A DNA stretch of 8,317 nucleotides from Clostridia bacterium (GCA_017453085.1 JAFTKV010000292.1:1-8317); one strand, 5' to 3'; counted from the first letter of the stretch, positions 1-6,391 are shown. Made by a program: numbers and translations. The notes: generated from the letters alone by a model not told the origin.

Positions 1-750
1 AATCTGGAGCGCGTCATCGGCTTCGCCTTTGACGGCACCGGCTACGGCGAGGACGGTACCGTTTGGGGAGGCGAATGCCTCCTCTGCGAAGGCGGCAGCT
101 ACCGCCGTATCGCCCATCTGCTTCCTCTGCCTATGCCAATGGGGGACGAGGGCGCAAAGGATGCCCTTCGTCTGTCCCGATTCCATAGGGCGGGGGCGGG
201 AATCATCCCCACCTCTCCCGAGGAAGAGCAAATCTGCGCCGCGGTCAAACTGGGATTTTGCATCCGCACCTCGTCTATGGGACGGCTCTTCGACGCCGTC
301 TCGGCGATCCTCGGTCTCTGCACCGAGAATACCTACGAAGGCAGAGCCGCCATTCTGCTGGAAAACGCCGCCACCCGTTGGGATGGCAGCGTACCGATTC
401 TGCCGCTCCCCTTGGAGGGTGGAGTCTGGCGCTCCGATCTGCTCCTGCAGGCCATCCATAAGGGGGAAATTGCCGGCATCCCCGCGGGCTATCTGGCAGG
501 CGCCTTCCATCTTGCCATCGCCGAAGCGGTGAAAAATGCCGCTCTGACCTTTGCCCTGCAGTACGATTGCACCGCCATCGCTCTGTCGGGAGGATGCTTT
601 GCCAACCGTCTGCTCCTTCGCCTCTGCCGTGAGCGGCTGGAGAATGCAGGGCTTGCCGTTTACCGAAACGAAAAAGTCCCCGTCGGAGACGGGGGAATTG
701 CGCTGGGACAGGCGTTTGTGGCCGCCAAGCGTCATACTATATCAAATTAG
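1..750 (+). CDS. hypF: Carbamoyltransferase HypF, C-terminal part (5' end outside window)
   Basis: HypF transfers the carbamoyl group of carbamoyl phosphate to the C-terminal cysteine of HypE. This is the first step in making the cyanide ligands of the [NiFe]-hydrogenase active site in the cytoplasm. The frame is open from base 1 and codes 249 residues, roughly the last third of a protein that is usually about 750 residues. The fragment is the Kae1-like carbamoyltransferase domain. It shows FDGTGYGEDGTVWGGE at fragment residues 10-25, SSMGRLFDAV near 91-100, LSGGCFANRL near 195-204, and VPVGDGGIALGQ near the end. All are typical HypF blocks. The N-terminal acylphosphatase, zinc-finger and YrdC domains must lie upstream. 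Stop codon TAG at 748-750. hypC follows after a 164 bp gap holding a hairpin repeat. The family call is secure; whether the missing part is intact cannot be seen. Confidence 0.95.
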   Translation, partial: NLERVIGFAFDGTGYGEDGTVWGGECLLCEGGSYRRIAHLLPLPMPMGDEGAKDALRLSRFHRAGAGIIPTSPEEEQICAAVKLGFCIRTSSMGRLFDAVSAILGLCTENTYEGRAAILLENAATRWDGSVPILPLPLEGGVWRSDLLLQAIHKGEIAGIPAGYLAGAFHLAIAEAVKNAALTFALQYDCTAIALSGGCFANRLLLRLCRERLENAGLAVYRNEKVPVGDGGIALGQAFVAAKRHTISN

Positions 751-790
751 AATCAATTTTTGTAGCTTCGTTTGATCAAACCGGCACCCC

Positions 791-840
791 CCAAGGCTCT
801 CCCTATGGGAGAGCTCCCGCGTAGCGGGTGAGAGGGCACT
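791..840. repeat. Two-hairpin intergenic repeat between hypF and hypC
   Basis: Two perfect hairpins stand in tandem: GCTCTCCC (796-803) pairs with GGGAGAGC (807-814) over the loop TAT, and CCCGC (816-820) pairs with GCGGG (824-828) over the loop GTA. They are followed by TGAGAGGG. The layout AAGGCTC-hairpin-hairpin-TGAGAGGG resembles dispersed structured repeats that I recall from intergenic regions of Oscillospirales genomes. That family link is from memory and unproven here. A perfect 12 bp palindrome, GTTTGATCAAAC (770-781), lies just before it. Neither hairpin has a U-tract, so an intrinsic terminator is unlikely. Confidence 0.6.
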
Positions 841-914
841 TCCGAACGAATATAGCCAATGATGATTCTAAAATACAACTAACCGATAACCGACTAATAT
901 AACCGGAGGACATT

Positions 915-1169
915 ATGTGTGTTGCAATGCCCGGACGGGTGCTGTCCGTGATGGACGGTATCGCCCGTGTGGATTTTGACGGTAATCTCATCGAAGCCCG
1001 TGCTGATCTGGTGCAGGTGAAGGAGGGTGACCGTGTGCTGGTGCACGCAGGGCTGATCATCCAAAAACTGTCCGCCACCGAGGCGGAGGAAATGGATGCG
1101 ATTTTCGCAGAGCTTCGATCTGCCGCCGATTTGCGGGAGATTATGGGAGAATCGGATGAGAACCGCTGA
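915..1169 (+). CDS. hypC: [NiFe]-hydrogenase maturation chaperone HypC
   Basis: HypC is a small cytoplasmic chaperone that forms a complex with HypD, on which the Fe(CN)2CO unit is assembled, and then passes it to the hydrogenase large-subunit precursor. The product is 84 residues, normal for the HypC/HupF family. It begins with the diagnostic MCVAMPG. Cys2 is the iron-binding and partner-binding residue exposed once Met1 is removed. The conserved histidine lies in GDRVLVHAGLIIQ (His44). The start is fixed by the N-terminal motif and by GGAGGA at 905-910 just before ATG 915. The last 14 bp overlap hypD, so translation is probably coupled. The family also includes HybG, but the neighbours favour general HypC. 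Confidence 0.97.
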   Translation: MCVAMPGRVLSVMDGIARVDFDGNLIEARADLVQVKEGDRVLVHAGLIIQKLSATEAEEMDAIFAELRSAADLREIMGESDENR

Positions 1170-2223
1170 TTTGGTACAAGCCATTGCCGCCTACGACGGT
1201 AAACCGCTCACCATAATGGAGGTGTGCGGCACTCATACCGCCGCCATCTCGGAGTGCGGAATCCCCTCCCTCCTGCCCTCCACCATCCGCCTGATCTCGG
1301 GCCCCGGCTGTCCCGTCTGCGTCACGGTGAGCGCGTATATCGACCGTCTCATCCAGCTGGCGACAAGCCCCAATACCTGCGTGGTCAGTTTCGGCGATGT
1401 GCTCAGAGTGAAGGGAAGTAGCGGTGATCTGCGCTCTACAAAGGGCGCACGGGTGGAGATGGTCTATACCCCCTTCCGTGCGTTGGAGCTGGCAGAGAGC
1501 GATCCCTATACCACCTTCGTCTTTGCGGCGGTGGGATTCGAGACTACCGCTCCGCTGTATGCGCTCTTGGTGGAGCAGATCATTGCCCGTGGGATCGATA
1601 ATCTCAAGCTTCTTACCGCCCTCAAAACTATGCCTGCCGTGATCCGTACCCTCTGCCAAGAGGACAATACCGGTGGCAACGCTTGCACTGCTGACTTTTT
1701 CAGCACCATCGACGGCTTCATTGCCCCCGGACACGTTGCTACCGTTACGGGAAGCGCTTTGTTCGGAGAACTTGCTCAAGAAGTGGGCAAACCCTTTGCC
1801 GTGGCAGGCTTTACCGCTCCCTCCCTCCTTGCCGCCATCCTTGCGCTGGCGGGGTCGGCAGGGCGGGCGGAAGTATACAACTTCTATCCCTCCGCCGTCA
1901 CAGCGGAAGGCAATCTTGAAGCTCTCGCCAAAGTGGACCGCTATTTTGAGCCTTGCAATGCCGCATGGCGAGGGCTGGGCACTATCCCCCACAGCGGACT
2001 GCGATTGCGGGAGGCGTTTGCCCATCTGGATGCAGGCAGCGATGCCCTCACCGCCGATCATATCCCCGCAGGCTGTCATTGCGGGCAGGTAATCGCAGGC
2101 AAATGCGCCCCCGCCAATTGCCCCATGTTCGGCAAGGCTTGCACTCCCGAGAGCCCCATCGGCGCCTGTATGGTGTCCATGGAAGGGGCTTGCTATCATC
2201 ACTATATCAATGATAGAAGGTGA
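1156..2223 (+). CDS. hypD: [NiFe]-hydrogenase maturation protein HypD
   Basis: HypD is the iron-sulfur scaffold that, with HypC, holds the iron while cyanide from HypE and CO are attached. The chosen start, ATG 1156, gives 355 residues. It has a ribosome binding site (GGAGA at 1146-1150) and places EVCGTHT at the usual position near the N-terminus. An upstream in-frame ATG at 1096 lies deep inside hypC and is unlikely. Conserved cysteines are Cys24 in CGTHT and Cys52/Cys55 in GPGCPVC. The GFETT block follows mid-protein. The C-terminal tail from residue 307 has the cluster-binding pattern with cysteines at 307, 309, 317, 322, 329, 338 and 346, including CTPESPIGACMVSMEGAC. Everything needed for function appears present. 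It overlaps hypC by 14 bp and is separated from hypE by 206 bp holding a structured element. Confidence 0.97.
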   Translation: MRTADLVQAIAAYDGKPLTIMEVCGTHTAAISECGIPSLLPSTIRLISGPGCPVCVTVSAYIDRLIQLATSPNTCVVSFGDVLRVKGSSGDLRSTKGARVEMVYTPFRALELAESDPYTTFVFAAVGFETTAPLYALLVEQIIARGIDNLKLLTALKTMPAVIRTLCQEDNTGGNACTADFFSTIDGFIAPGHVATVTGSALFGELAQEVGKPFAVAGFTAPSLLAAILALAGSAGRAEVYNFYPSAVTAEGNLEALAKVDRYFEPCNAAWRGLGTIPHSGLRLREAFAHLDAGSDALTADHIPAGCHCGQVIAGKCAPANCPMFGKACTPESPIGACMVSMEGACYHHYINDRR

Positions 2224-2271
2224 ATTATAAACACCCCCACTTGTCGATAGCCAAGGAAAAGAGTGGGAGGT

Positions 2272-2375
2272 TTGGAGGGAGGGAAAAAACTTCGGCGTTT
2301 GAGTATGGTCGATAGTTGCGCTGTGCGCAACTATTAGAGTTCGGCAACGCCGAACTCTGGATTTCCTCCCTCCAA
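2272..2375. repeat. Inverted-repeat element with two internal perfect hairpins, in the hypD-hypE gap
   Basis: The outer arms TTGGAGGGAGG (2272-2282) and CCTCCCTCCAA (2365-2375) are exact reverse complements over 11 bp, and a short A/T run can extend the stem inward past one bulge. They enclose two back-to-back hairpins with 10 bp perfect stems: ATAGTTGCGC (2312-2321) with 2325-2334 over the loop TGT, and AGAGTTCGGC (2336-2345) with 2349-2358 over the loop AAC. The result is a three-way-junction fold. TTCGGCGTT at 2291-2299 is also complementary to 2346-2354, which allows an alternative pairing that opens the second hairpin. The element carries no ORF and no U-tract. It may be a small non-autonomous repeat or a regulatory leader for hypE; the sequence alone does not decide. 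Confidence 0.65.
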
Positions 2376-2429
2376 TCTGCTAACGGAATATATATCAAAT
2401 AATCTATCAAGAATTAAAGGAACACCCCT

Positions 2430-3416
2430 ATGAAAATCACACTTGCCGAGGGTGCGGGCGGCGTCTCCACCGCTCGCCTTATCAGCGAAGTTTTCGCCAA
2501 ACATTTTCAGAATCCCATCCTTGCAGGGATGGAGGATGCCGCCGTGCTCCCCACCGAGAGCTTTTCTCAAATTGCCCTGACCACCGATTCCTTCGTGGTC
2601 ACGCCTCTCTTTTTCAAGGGAGGCGACATCGGCCGCCTTGCCGTTGCGGGAACGGTAAACGATCTCTTGATGCGCGGGGCAACGCCTCGCTATCTCACCG
2701 CCGCATTCATCATCGAAACCGGCACCGATACCGATACGCTGGAAAAAATCGCACGCTCTATGGCTGAAACCGCCAAAGAAGCAGGCGTGCTCATCGTTGC
2801 AGGCGACACCAAGGTGGTAGAGGGAGACGGTCAGGTGTTCATCAATACCACCGGCGTGGGATTTGTCCCCGCGGGTGTGGAAATCTCTGCATCTCGGGCA
2901 GAGGTGGGAGACGTGGTTCTGTTATCCGGCACGCTGGGCGATCATCACGCCGCTCTGCTGTCGGCTCGAATGGGCATCGAAAACGCCGTCGAGAGTGATG
3001 CCGCGCCCCTGACCGCCATGGTGCAGGAGCTTCTGTCTGCGGGCATCCGCCTCCACGCGATGCGGGACGTGACCCGTGGTGGACTGGGGACGGTGCTCAC
3101 CGAAATTGCCGAAGCCTCAGGCGTGCAGATCGAGCTGGAAGAGGAATCCCTCCCTCTCACCCCTGCCGTCAAGAGCTTTTGCGGACTGTTGGGGCTGTCC
3201 CCCCTCTATATGGGCAACGAGGGCAAGCTGATCGCCCTCCTTCCCGCCGAAGAAGCCGAGCGAGCCATCGAAATCGTTCGCTCCTCCCCCTACGGAAAGA
3301 ACGCCGCTATCATCGGAACGGTGGCAGCGGGGGACGGCGTAATCCTACGCACTCCCCTTGGCGGCAGACGAAAGATCGGACCGCTGGTAGGCGAGGGTCT
3401 GCCGCGGATTTGCTGA
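2430..3416 (+). CDS. hypE: Hydrogenase maturation protein HypE (carbamoyl dehydratase)
   Basis: HypE receives a carbamoyl group from HypF on its C-terminal cysteine and dehydrates it with ATP to a thiocyanate, the cyanide donor for the HypC-HypD iron. The product is 328 residues, normal for this member of the PurM/AIR-synthase-like family. Visible blocks are the glycine-rich N-terminal segment (AEGAGG), TTDSFVVTPLFFKGGDIG near residues 51-68 with GTVNDLLMRGA after it, AGDTKVV near 124-130, and MRDVTRGGLGTVLTEIA near 211-227. The protein ends in PRIC, so the essential terminal cysteine (Cys328) is present, which also separates it from SelD and PurM. AAAGGAA at 2416-2422 precedes ATG 2430. It is the last hyp gene here, and transcription stops at the hairpin that follows. 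Confidence 0.97.
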   Translation: MKITLAEGAGGVSTARLISEVFAKHFQNPILAGMEDAAVLPTESFSQIALTTDSFVVTPLFFKGGDIGRLAVAGTVNDLLMRGATPRYLTAAFIIETGTDTDTLEKIARSMAETAKEAGVLIVAGDTKVVEGDGQVFINTTGVGFVPAGVEISASRAEVGDVVLLSGTLGDHHAALLSARMGIENAVESDAAPLTAMVQELLSAGIRLHAMRDVTRGGLGTVLTEIAEASGVQIELEEESLPLTPAVKSFCGLLGLSPLYMGNEGKLIALLPAEEAERAIEIVRSSPYGKNAAIIGTVAAGDGVILRTPLGGRRKIGPLVGEGLPRIC

Positions 3417-3418
3417 AC

Positions 3419-3461
3419 GAAAAACAACCCGTAAGTTTTTCATACTTACGGGTTGTTTTTC
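3419..3461. terminator. Bidirectional intrinsic terminator between hypE and the convergent membrane-protein gene
   Basis: A perfect 18 bp stem (3419-3436 with 3444-3461) closes a 7-base loop. The GC core AACCCGTAAG is flanked by A5 on one side and T5 on the other, so each strand reads as a stem followed by a U-tract. It starts 3 bp after the hypE stop and abuts the stop codon of the convergent gene at 3462, so it can end both transcripts. Confidence 0.93.
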
Positions 3462-4088
3462 TCATTTCCCCATACGATGAGTGATTGCGTTCACAAACTC
3501 CTCCAACTGATAGTCGGGCTCGAACACCGACAGCACCAGCGTATCATTTGCGGCGGAAAGGGTAAGCAGTCCCGCCTCCCGATCCAGTTGCGTGGTGAGG
3601 GTTTTCAGTGACAGCCGAATGTCGGTGATCTCCGCCTCCTCAGCAAGCAGTCCGCAGGTCTGCCGCTGTACTGCCAGCTCTCCCTTTTTCAGCCAAATCA
3701 GGGCAAATTCCACCCGATCGGTGACGGTTTTGCCTCCTTTAGCAGTCTTTTCTACATTTCCGGGGACAAAACCCCAAACGAGACGGGTGCAGTGCTCGGC
3801 ATCGGCAGGATAGCCGAAGGCTTCTATCGCTTCTTCACGGAAGCGTTTTTTGGCCTCTTCGATCTGTTGAAACAAATCCGCTTCCGAGGGACGTTGGCTG
3901 ATTGCACCTACCGCCAGGATCACGCCGGCAATGGCGGCGATCTCTACCAGAACGTCCCAGAATCCCAGATAAATGTTCCACCAGACGAATCCGCCCGCTG
4001 CGGCAATGATCACGCCTATAGTAGCGAGGATGAGCATATTTCTTGCAAAGGTTTGAGAAAAATAACGTGCGTTGCGCTTGTAATCCAT
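3462..4088 (-). CDS. Two-helix membrane protein with a cytoplasmic domain, function unknown
   Basis: I do not recognise this family. The product is 208 residues when begun at the ATG at 4088, which has an excellent AGGAGG five bases upstream (complement of 4094-4098). A longer frame starting at 4154 would add 22 residues without a comparable site. Residues 18-38 and 44-64 are two hydrophobic helices joined by a short WWNIYLGFWD turn, forming a membrane hairpin. A charged helix (about 68-92) and a soluble domain of about 115 residues rich in alternating hydrophobic segments follow, presumably in the cytoplasm. There are two cysteines in the soluble part (100 and 145) and no catalytic motif that I can identify. 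It has its own promoter (4257-4285) and a leader of about 160 bases, and shares its terminator with hypE. Regulation through the palindrome at 4140-4153 is possible. Confidence 0.75.
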   Translation of the reverse strand: MDYKRNARYFSQTFARNMLILATIGVIIAAAGGFVWWNIYLGFWDVLVEIAAIAGVILAVGAISQRPSEADLFQQIEEAKKRFREEAIEAFGYPADAEHCTRLVWGFVPGNVEKTAKGGKTVTDRVEFALIWLKKGELAVQRQTCGLLAEEAEITDIRLSLKTLTTQLDREAGLLTLSAANDTLVLSVFEPDYQLEEFVNAITHRMGK

Positions 4089-4128
4089 AGTTACCTCCTG
4101 ATAATGTCCATATTGACGTATGAATTGC

Positions 4129-4153
4129 GGAAGCTTCCATGAAACCGGTTTCA
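4129..4153. promoter_or_regulatory. Operator-like palindromes in the leader of the 3462-4088 gene
   Basis: TGAAACCGGTTTCA (4140-4153) is a perfect 14 bp palindrome, and GGAAGCTTCC (4129-4138) is a perfect 10 bp palindrome one base away. The larger one resembles LacI/GalR-family operators: it has the TGAAA and TTTCA arms of a catabolite-response element but CCGG instead of RCGY at the centre. It lies 52-65 bases before the start codon and about 100 bases downstream of the predicted transcription start, where a bound repressor could block elongation. It could instead be an ordinary RNA hairpin. The binding protein is unknown. Confidence 0.4.
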
Positions 4154-4256
4154 CTATATAGAGTGTTCAGAACGGGCAAAAGGTTGGGACTTTTTCAAAA
4201 AATGCAAAATTTTTACCCGCCGTAGTGCGATCGTCGACTATCGCGCTTCTGTTTTT

Positions 4257-4285
4257 ATTGTAACAGCAAAAAAGACGAAAGTCAA
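4257..4285 (-). promoter_or_regulatory. Sigma-A promoter for the 3462-4088 gene
   Basis: Read on the - strand, TTGACT (4280-4285) and TACAAT (4257-4262) are separated by exactly 17 bases. Transcription would begin near 4250, leaving a leader of about 160 bases. The leader contains the palindromes at 4129-4153 and an imperfect hairpin near its 5' end (arms 4240-4247 and 4224-4231). Confidence 0.8.
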
Positions 4286-4322
4286 TCAATCATTCGTTGA
4301 ATTGGGCAATCTTTTGGGCTGA

Positions 4323-4358
4323 CAACAGAAAAGAGGCTGCATAATAACGCAACCTCTT
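4323..4358 (-). terminator. Intrinsic terminator after the CPBP protease gene
   Basis: On the - strand the stem AAGAGGTTGC (4358-4349) pairs with GCAGCCTCTT (4340-4331), with one G-U wobble, over an 8-base loop, and runs into a short T-rich stretch (TTCTGTTG). It begins 8 bp beyond the stop codon of the upstream gene. The U-tract is short, so efficiency may be moderate. Confidence 0.75.
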
Positions 4359-4365
4359 GAATGAT

Positions 4366-5043
4366 TTAATCTGCCGCAAAGAGCAGAAAGCCGATGGTAT
4401 TCGTAGCAAAATTGGCGAACATATGGATCAGCCAGGAGAGATAGATATTCCCGTACCGCTCGTTGAAGTAGTTGAAGATCACGCCGCCCAGGAATAGTCC
4501 CAACAGTGCCAGCAGTACCATGGGCAGAGCGAACCATCCGATCATCATGGCGATGTGGTAGACGGCGAACATCAAGCTGCTGAAGACGTAGGCAAAGCCT
4601 CGTCCCGCTGTTTTCTTGAGGGAGAGAAAGGCAAATCCACGGAAGAAAAACTCCTCCAAAAGAGAGTTGACAAAGGAGATGTAGATCGCCACCGGGAGGA
4701 AATTATCACGATTCACACCTAACGTATCGTTCACGCTGCCGGTGATGGCAGAAAAATCGAAAATGCCGCGGAAGAGGAAATAAGCCCCTACCACTACGGT
4801 GTACACCGCTCCGCCCAGTAAAAGAGCCAGGAAGAAGCCTTGCTTGTTGGGCGTGAGGAGGGTGCGTACCCGAAACGACCTGTCGTAGAGGGCGTACAGT
4901 GCAGGCAGCAGCAAGAAAAGTGCCAGCTTGATCAGTGATTTGATCCAGTAGCCGGGTCGGATCACCGCATCCACCAGTCCCATGCACAGGCAGGCAAGCA
5001 GGACGATGGCGATCATCAAAACAGATTGTTTTTGTAGTTTCAT
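4366..5043 (-). CDS. CPBP-family intramembrane metalloprotease homologue
   Basis: This is a 225-residue multi-pass membrane protein with the three signature motifs of the CPBP (CAAX protease and bacteriocin-processing, ABI) family: EEFFFRG (Glu130, Glu131, Arg135), FAVYH (Phe159, His163) and HMFAN (His207, Asn211). These residues form the putative metal and catalytic site within the membrane. Family members include the eukaryotic Rce1 protease and bacterial proteins tied to bacteriocin immunity or processing, but the substrate here is unknown. Hydrophobic segments lie near residues 8-28, 37-53, 70-92, 115-130, 150-168, 172-192 and 200-222. The start ATG at 5043 is only 10 bp after the stop of the aminotransferase gene, and no Shine-Dalgarno sequence is visible, so translation may depend on coupling. 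No bacteriocin gene is seen nearby. Confidence 0.88.
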   Translation of the reverse strand: MKLQKQSVLMIAIVLLACLCMGLVDAVIRPGYWIKSLIKLALFLLLPALYALYDRSFRVRTLLTPNKQGFFLALLLGGAVYTVVVGAYFLFRGIFDFSAITGSVNDTLGVNRDNFLPVAIYISFVNSLLEEFFFRGFAFLSLKKTAGRGFAYVFSSLMFAVYHIAMMIGWFALPMVLLALLGLFLGGVIFNYFNERYGNIYLSWLIHMFANFATNTIGFLLFAAD

Positions 5044-5053
5044 AACGTTCGAA

Positions 5054-6223
5054 TTAAGCTTGCGCGGTGAGAATCTTCTTCATTCGTTCCATCGCCTCTT
5101 GCAATACCGCGCGGGGCGTTGCCACGTTGATGCGATAGAAGCCGGCAGGGGAGGCGTTGAAATCGGCGTCCCGATTCATCCAGATGCCGCCGTCGAAGAA
5201 TTTCTTCTCCAGCTCCTCTGGCGTTCCGTAGGCGGAGAAATCGCCCCACATCAGATAGGTGCCTTCATTTTCGGCGAATTTCACCAGCGGCAGATGCTCC
5301 GCGCAGTAGCTTTGCACGAAGGCTATGTTGCCCGCAAGGTAAGCGATCAGCTCGCAAAGCCACGCCTCGCCGTGATTGTAGGCTGCCTTGCAAGCCTCGA
5401 AGGCGAAGATGGTGGGCATGGGGGTGTTACAGCGTGCCATCTCGGCGGCGAACTTTTCTCGCAGCTCGGGGGAGGGAATCAGAATGTTGGAGTTCCACAG
5501 ACCTGCCAGATTGAAGGTTTTGCTGGGCGCAGTGCAGGTGATGGAATGATCAGCGAACGCTTTGCTGATGGCGGCGAAATTCGTATGCTTGTGATCGGGG
5601 AAAACGAAATCGGAATGGATCTCGTCGGCTACAACCGTCACGCCGTGGGCAAGGCAGATCTCGCCCATACGGGTCAGCTCGTCCACTGTCCAGACCCGTC
5701 CCACGGGATTGTGGGGAGAGCAGAGCAGGAACAGCTTCACGCCCTCGCGGACGATGGCCTCCTCGAAGGCGGCAAAATCCACGGAGTAGTGACCGTCCTC
5801 GTACAGGAGAGGACACTCAGCGATCACTCGACCGTTGCCCTTGACAACCGAGCCGAAGGGACCGTAAACCGGCGTCAGGATCAGCACCCGATCACCCGGC
5901 TCAGTATAAGCGCGGACGGCCAGATTGAGGGCGTCCACCACGCCGGGGGTGGTGAGCAGCCATTGCTCGGAGAGCTCCCAGCCGTAACGACGGCGATACC
6001 AGCCGGCGATGGCCTCAAAATATTCCTTTCCCCGGATCGGGTAGCCGTAGATCTGACGGTCTACCGCTTTGTGGAGTGCCTCCACGATCTCGGGGGCAAC
6101 TGCAAAGTCCATGTCGGCGATGAACAGGGGGATGGTGTTCTCGGGGCGTCCGGAGGGGACGATATTATCATATTTCACGCAGTCGGTGCCGCGTCGGTTG
6201 ATGATTCGGTCAAAATCGTACAT
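5054..6223 (-). CDS. MalY/PatB-family PLP-dependent cystathionine beta-lyase / aminotransferase
   Basis: This is a fold-type I, pyridoxal-phosphate enzyme of 389 residues, the usual length for the MalY/PatB group. Members cleave the C-S bond of cystathionine or cysteine (giving homocysteine, or pyruvate, ammonia and sulfide), and some also act as aminotransferases. Visible features are IPLFIADMDFAV near residues 31-42, YGYP at 59-62, TPGVVDAL near 92-99, SPHNPVG at 169-175 with Asn172, ADEIHSDF at 199-206 with Asp200, the PLP lysine Lys235 in APSKTFNLAGLWNSN, and Arg364 in FYRINVATPR, which should bind the substrate carboxylate. The start at 6223 has GGGAGGA upstream at good spacing and a strong promoter. 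It is the first gene of a two-gene unit with the CPBP protein. The exact substrate cannot be read from sequence, so no gene symbol is given. Confidence 0.93.
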   Translation of the reverse strand: MYDFDRIINRRGTDCVKYDNIVPSGRPENTIPLFIADMDFAVAPEIVEALHKAVDRQIYGYPIRGKEYFEAIAGWYRRRYGWELSEQWLLTTPGVVDALNLAVRAYTEPGDRVLILTPVYGPFGSVVKGNGRVIAECPLLYEDGHYSVDFAAFEEAIVREGVKLFLLCSPHNPVGRVWTVDELTRMGEICLAHGVTVVADEIHSDFVFPDHKHTNFAAISKAFADHSITCTAPSKTFNLAGLWNSNILIPSPELREKFAAEMARCNTPMPTIFAFEACKAAYNHGEAWLCELIAYLAGNIAFVQSYCAEHLPLVKFAENEGTYLMWGDFSAYGTPEELEKKFFDGGIWMNRDADFNASPAGFYRINVATPRAVLQEAMERMKKILTAQA

Positions 6224-6258
6224 CTGTACAGTCCTCCCAAAAGGCGAGTGTTTTCTAC

Positions 6259-6287
6259 ATTGTACTCCAAATTCCGAAAAAAGTCAA
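6259..6287 (-). promoter_or_regulatory. Sigma-A promoter for the MalY/PatB-CPBP unit
   Basis: On the - strand, TTGACT (6282-6287) and TACAAT (6259-6264) are separated by 17 bases. The hexamers and spacing match the promoter at 4257-4285. Transcription would begin near 6252, giving a short leader of about 28 bases before the start at 6223. Confidence 0.85.
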
Positions 6288-6309
6288 GAAGGAGAGGAAT
6301 GATTTTATA

Positions 6310-6341
6310 GTGAGGAAACTTTTTGAAAAAAGTTTCCTCAC
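6310..6341. repeat. Perfect 14 bp hairpin between two - strand units
   Basis: GTGAGGAAACTTTT (6310-6323) pairs perfectly with 6328-6341 over the loop TGAA. It lies about 23 bp upstream of the MalY/PatB -35 hexamer and about 25 bp beyond the terminator of the preceding gene. No U-tract follows on either strand beyond the stem itself. The GAGGAAACTTTTT-loop-AAAAAGTTTCCTC design, followed by CTTCCAAAACTTTT, resembles dispersed hairpin repeats that I recall from Clostridia. That match is from memory only. It could also act as a back-up terminator. Confidence 0.55.
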
Positions 6342-6365
6342 ACTCCTTCCAAAACTTTTAAGAAA

Positions 6366-6391
6366 AAACACGGCAACGAGTTGCCGTGTTT
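6366..6391 (-). terminator. Intrinsic terminator of the lexA-membrane protein unit
   Basis: On the - strand AAACACGGCAA (6391-6381) pairs with TTGCCGTGTTT (6376-6366) over the tetraloop CTCG. The 11 bp stem is followed by a T-run (TTTTTTCTT overlapping the stem end). It lies about 27 bp past the stop codon at 6418. Confidence 0.88.

Noticed and set aside
29..532. + strand open frame overlapping the start of the window
   Set aside because: It is out of frame with hypF, whose family motifs run continuously in frame 1 from base 1.
880..906. Three spaced TAACCG(A/G) units just before hypC
   Set aside because: They are short and imperfect, and the last one merges with the ribosome binding site. 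Chance is a sufficient explanation and no promoter or binding-site pattern fits.
1141..2202. Long - strand open frame (353 codons) opposite hypD
   Set aside because: It is a shadow of hypD. The hypD frame carries the conserved cysteine motifs, and the antisense translation is low-complexity Gly/Ala/His-rich.
2386..2429. Possible promoter directly upstream of hypE
   Set aside because: A/T-rich -10-like strings exist, but none has an acceptable -35 hexamer at 16-18 bases, so no promoter is called.
5041..5053. Possible second SOS box near CGAACGTT at the CPBP start
   Set aside because: The half-sites are not spaced as GAAC-N4-GTTC; it is only a short AACGTT palindrome.
4982..6310. Long + strand open frame (442 codons)
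   Set aside because: It is antisense to the MalY/PatB gene, whose PLP motifs are unmistakable. The translation shows no family features and it has no ribosome binding site.
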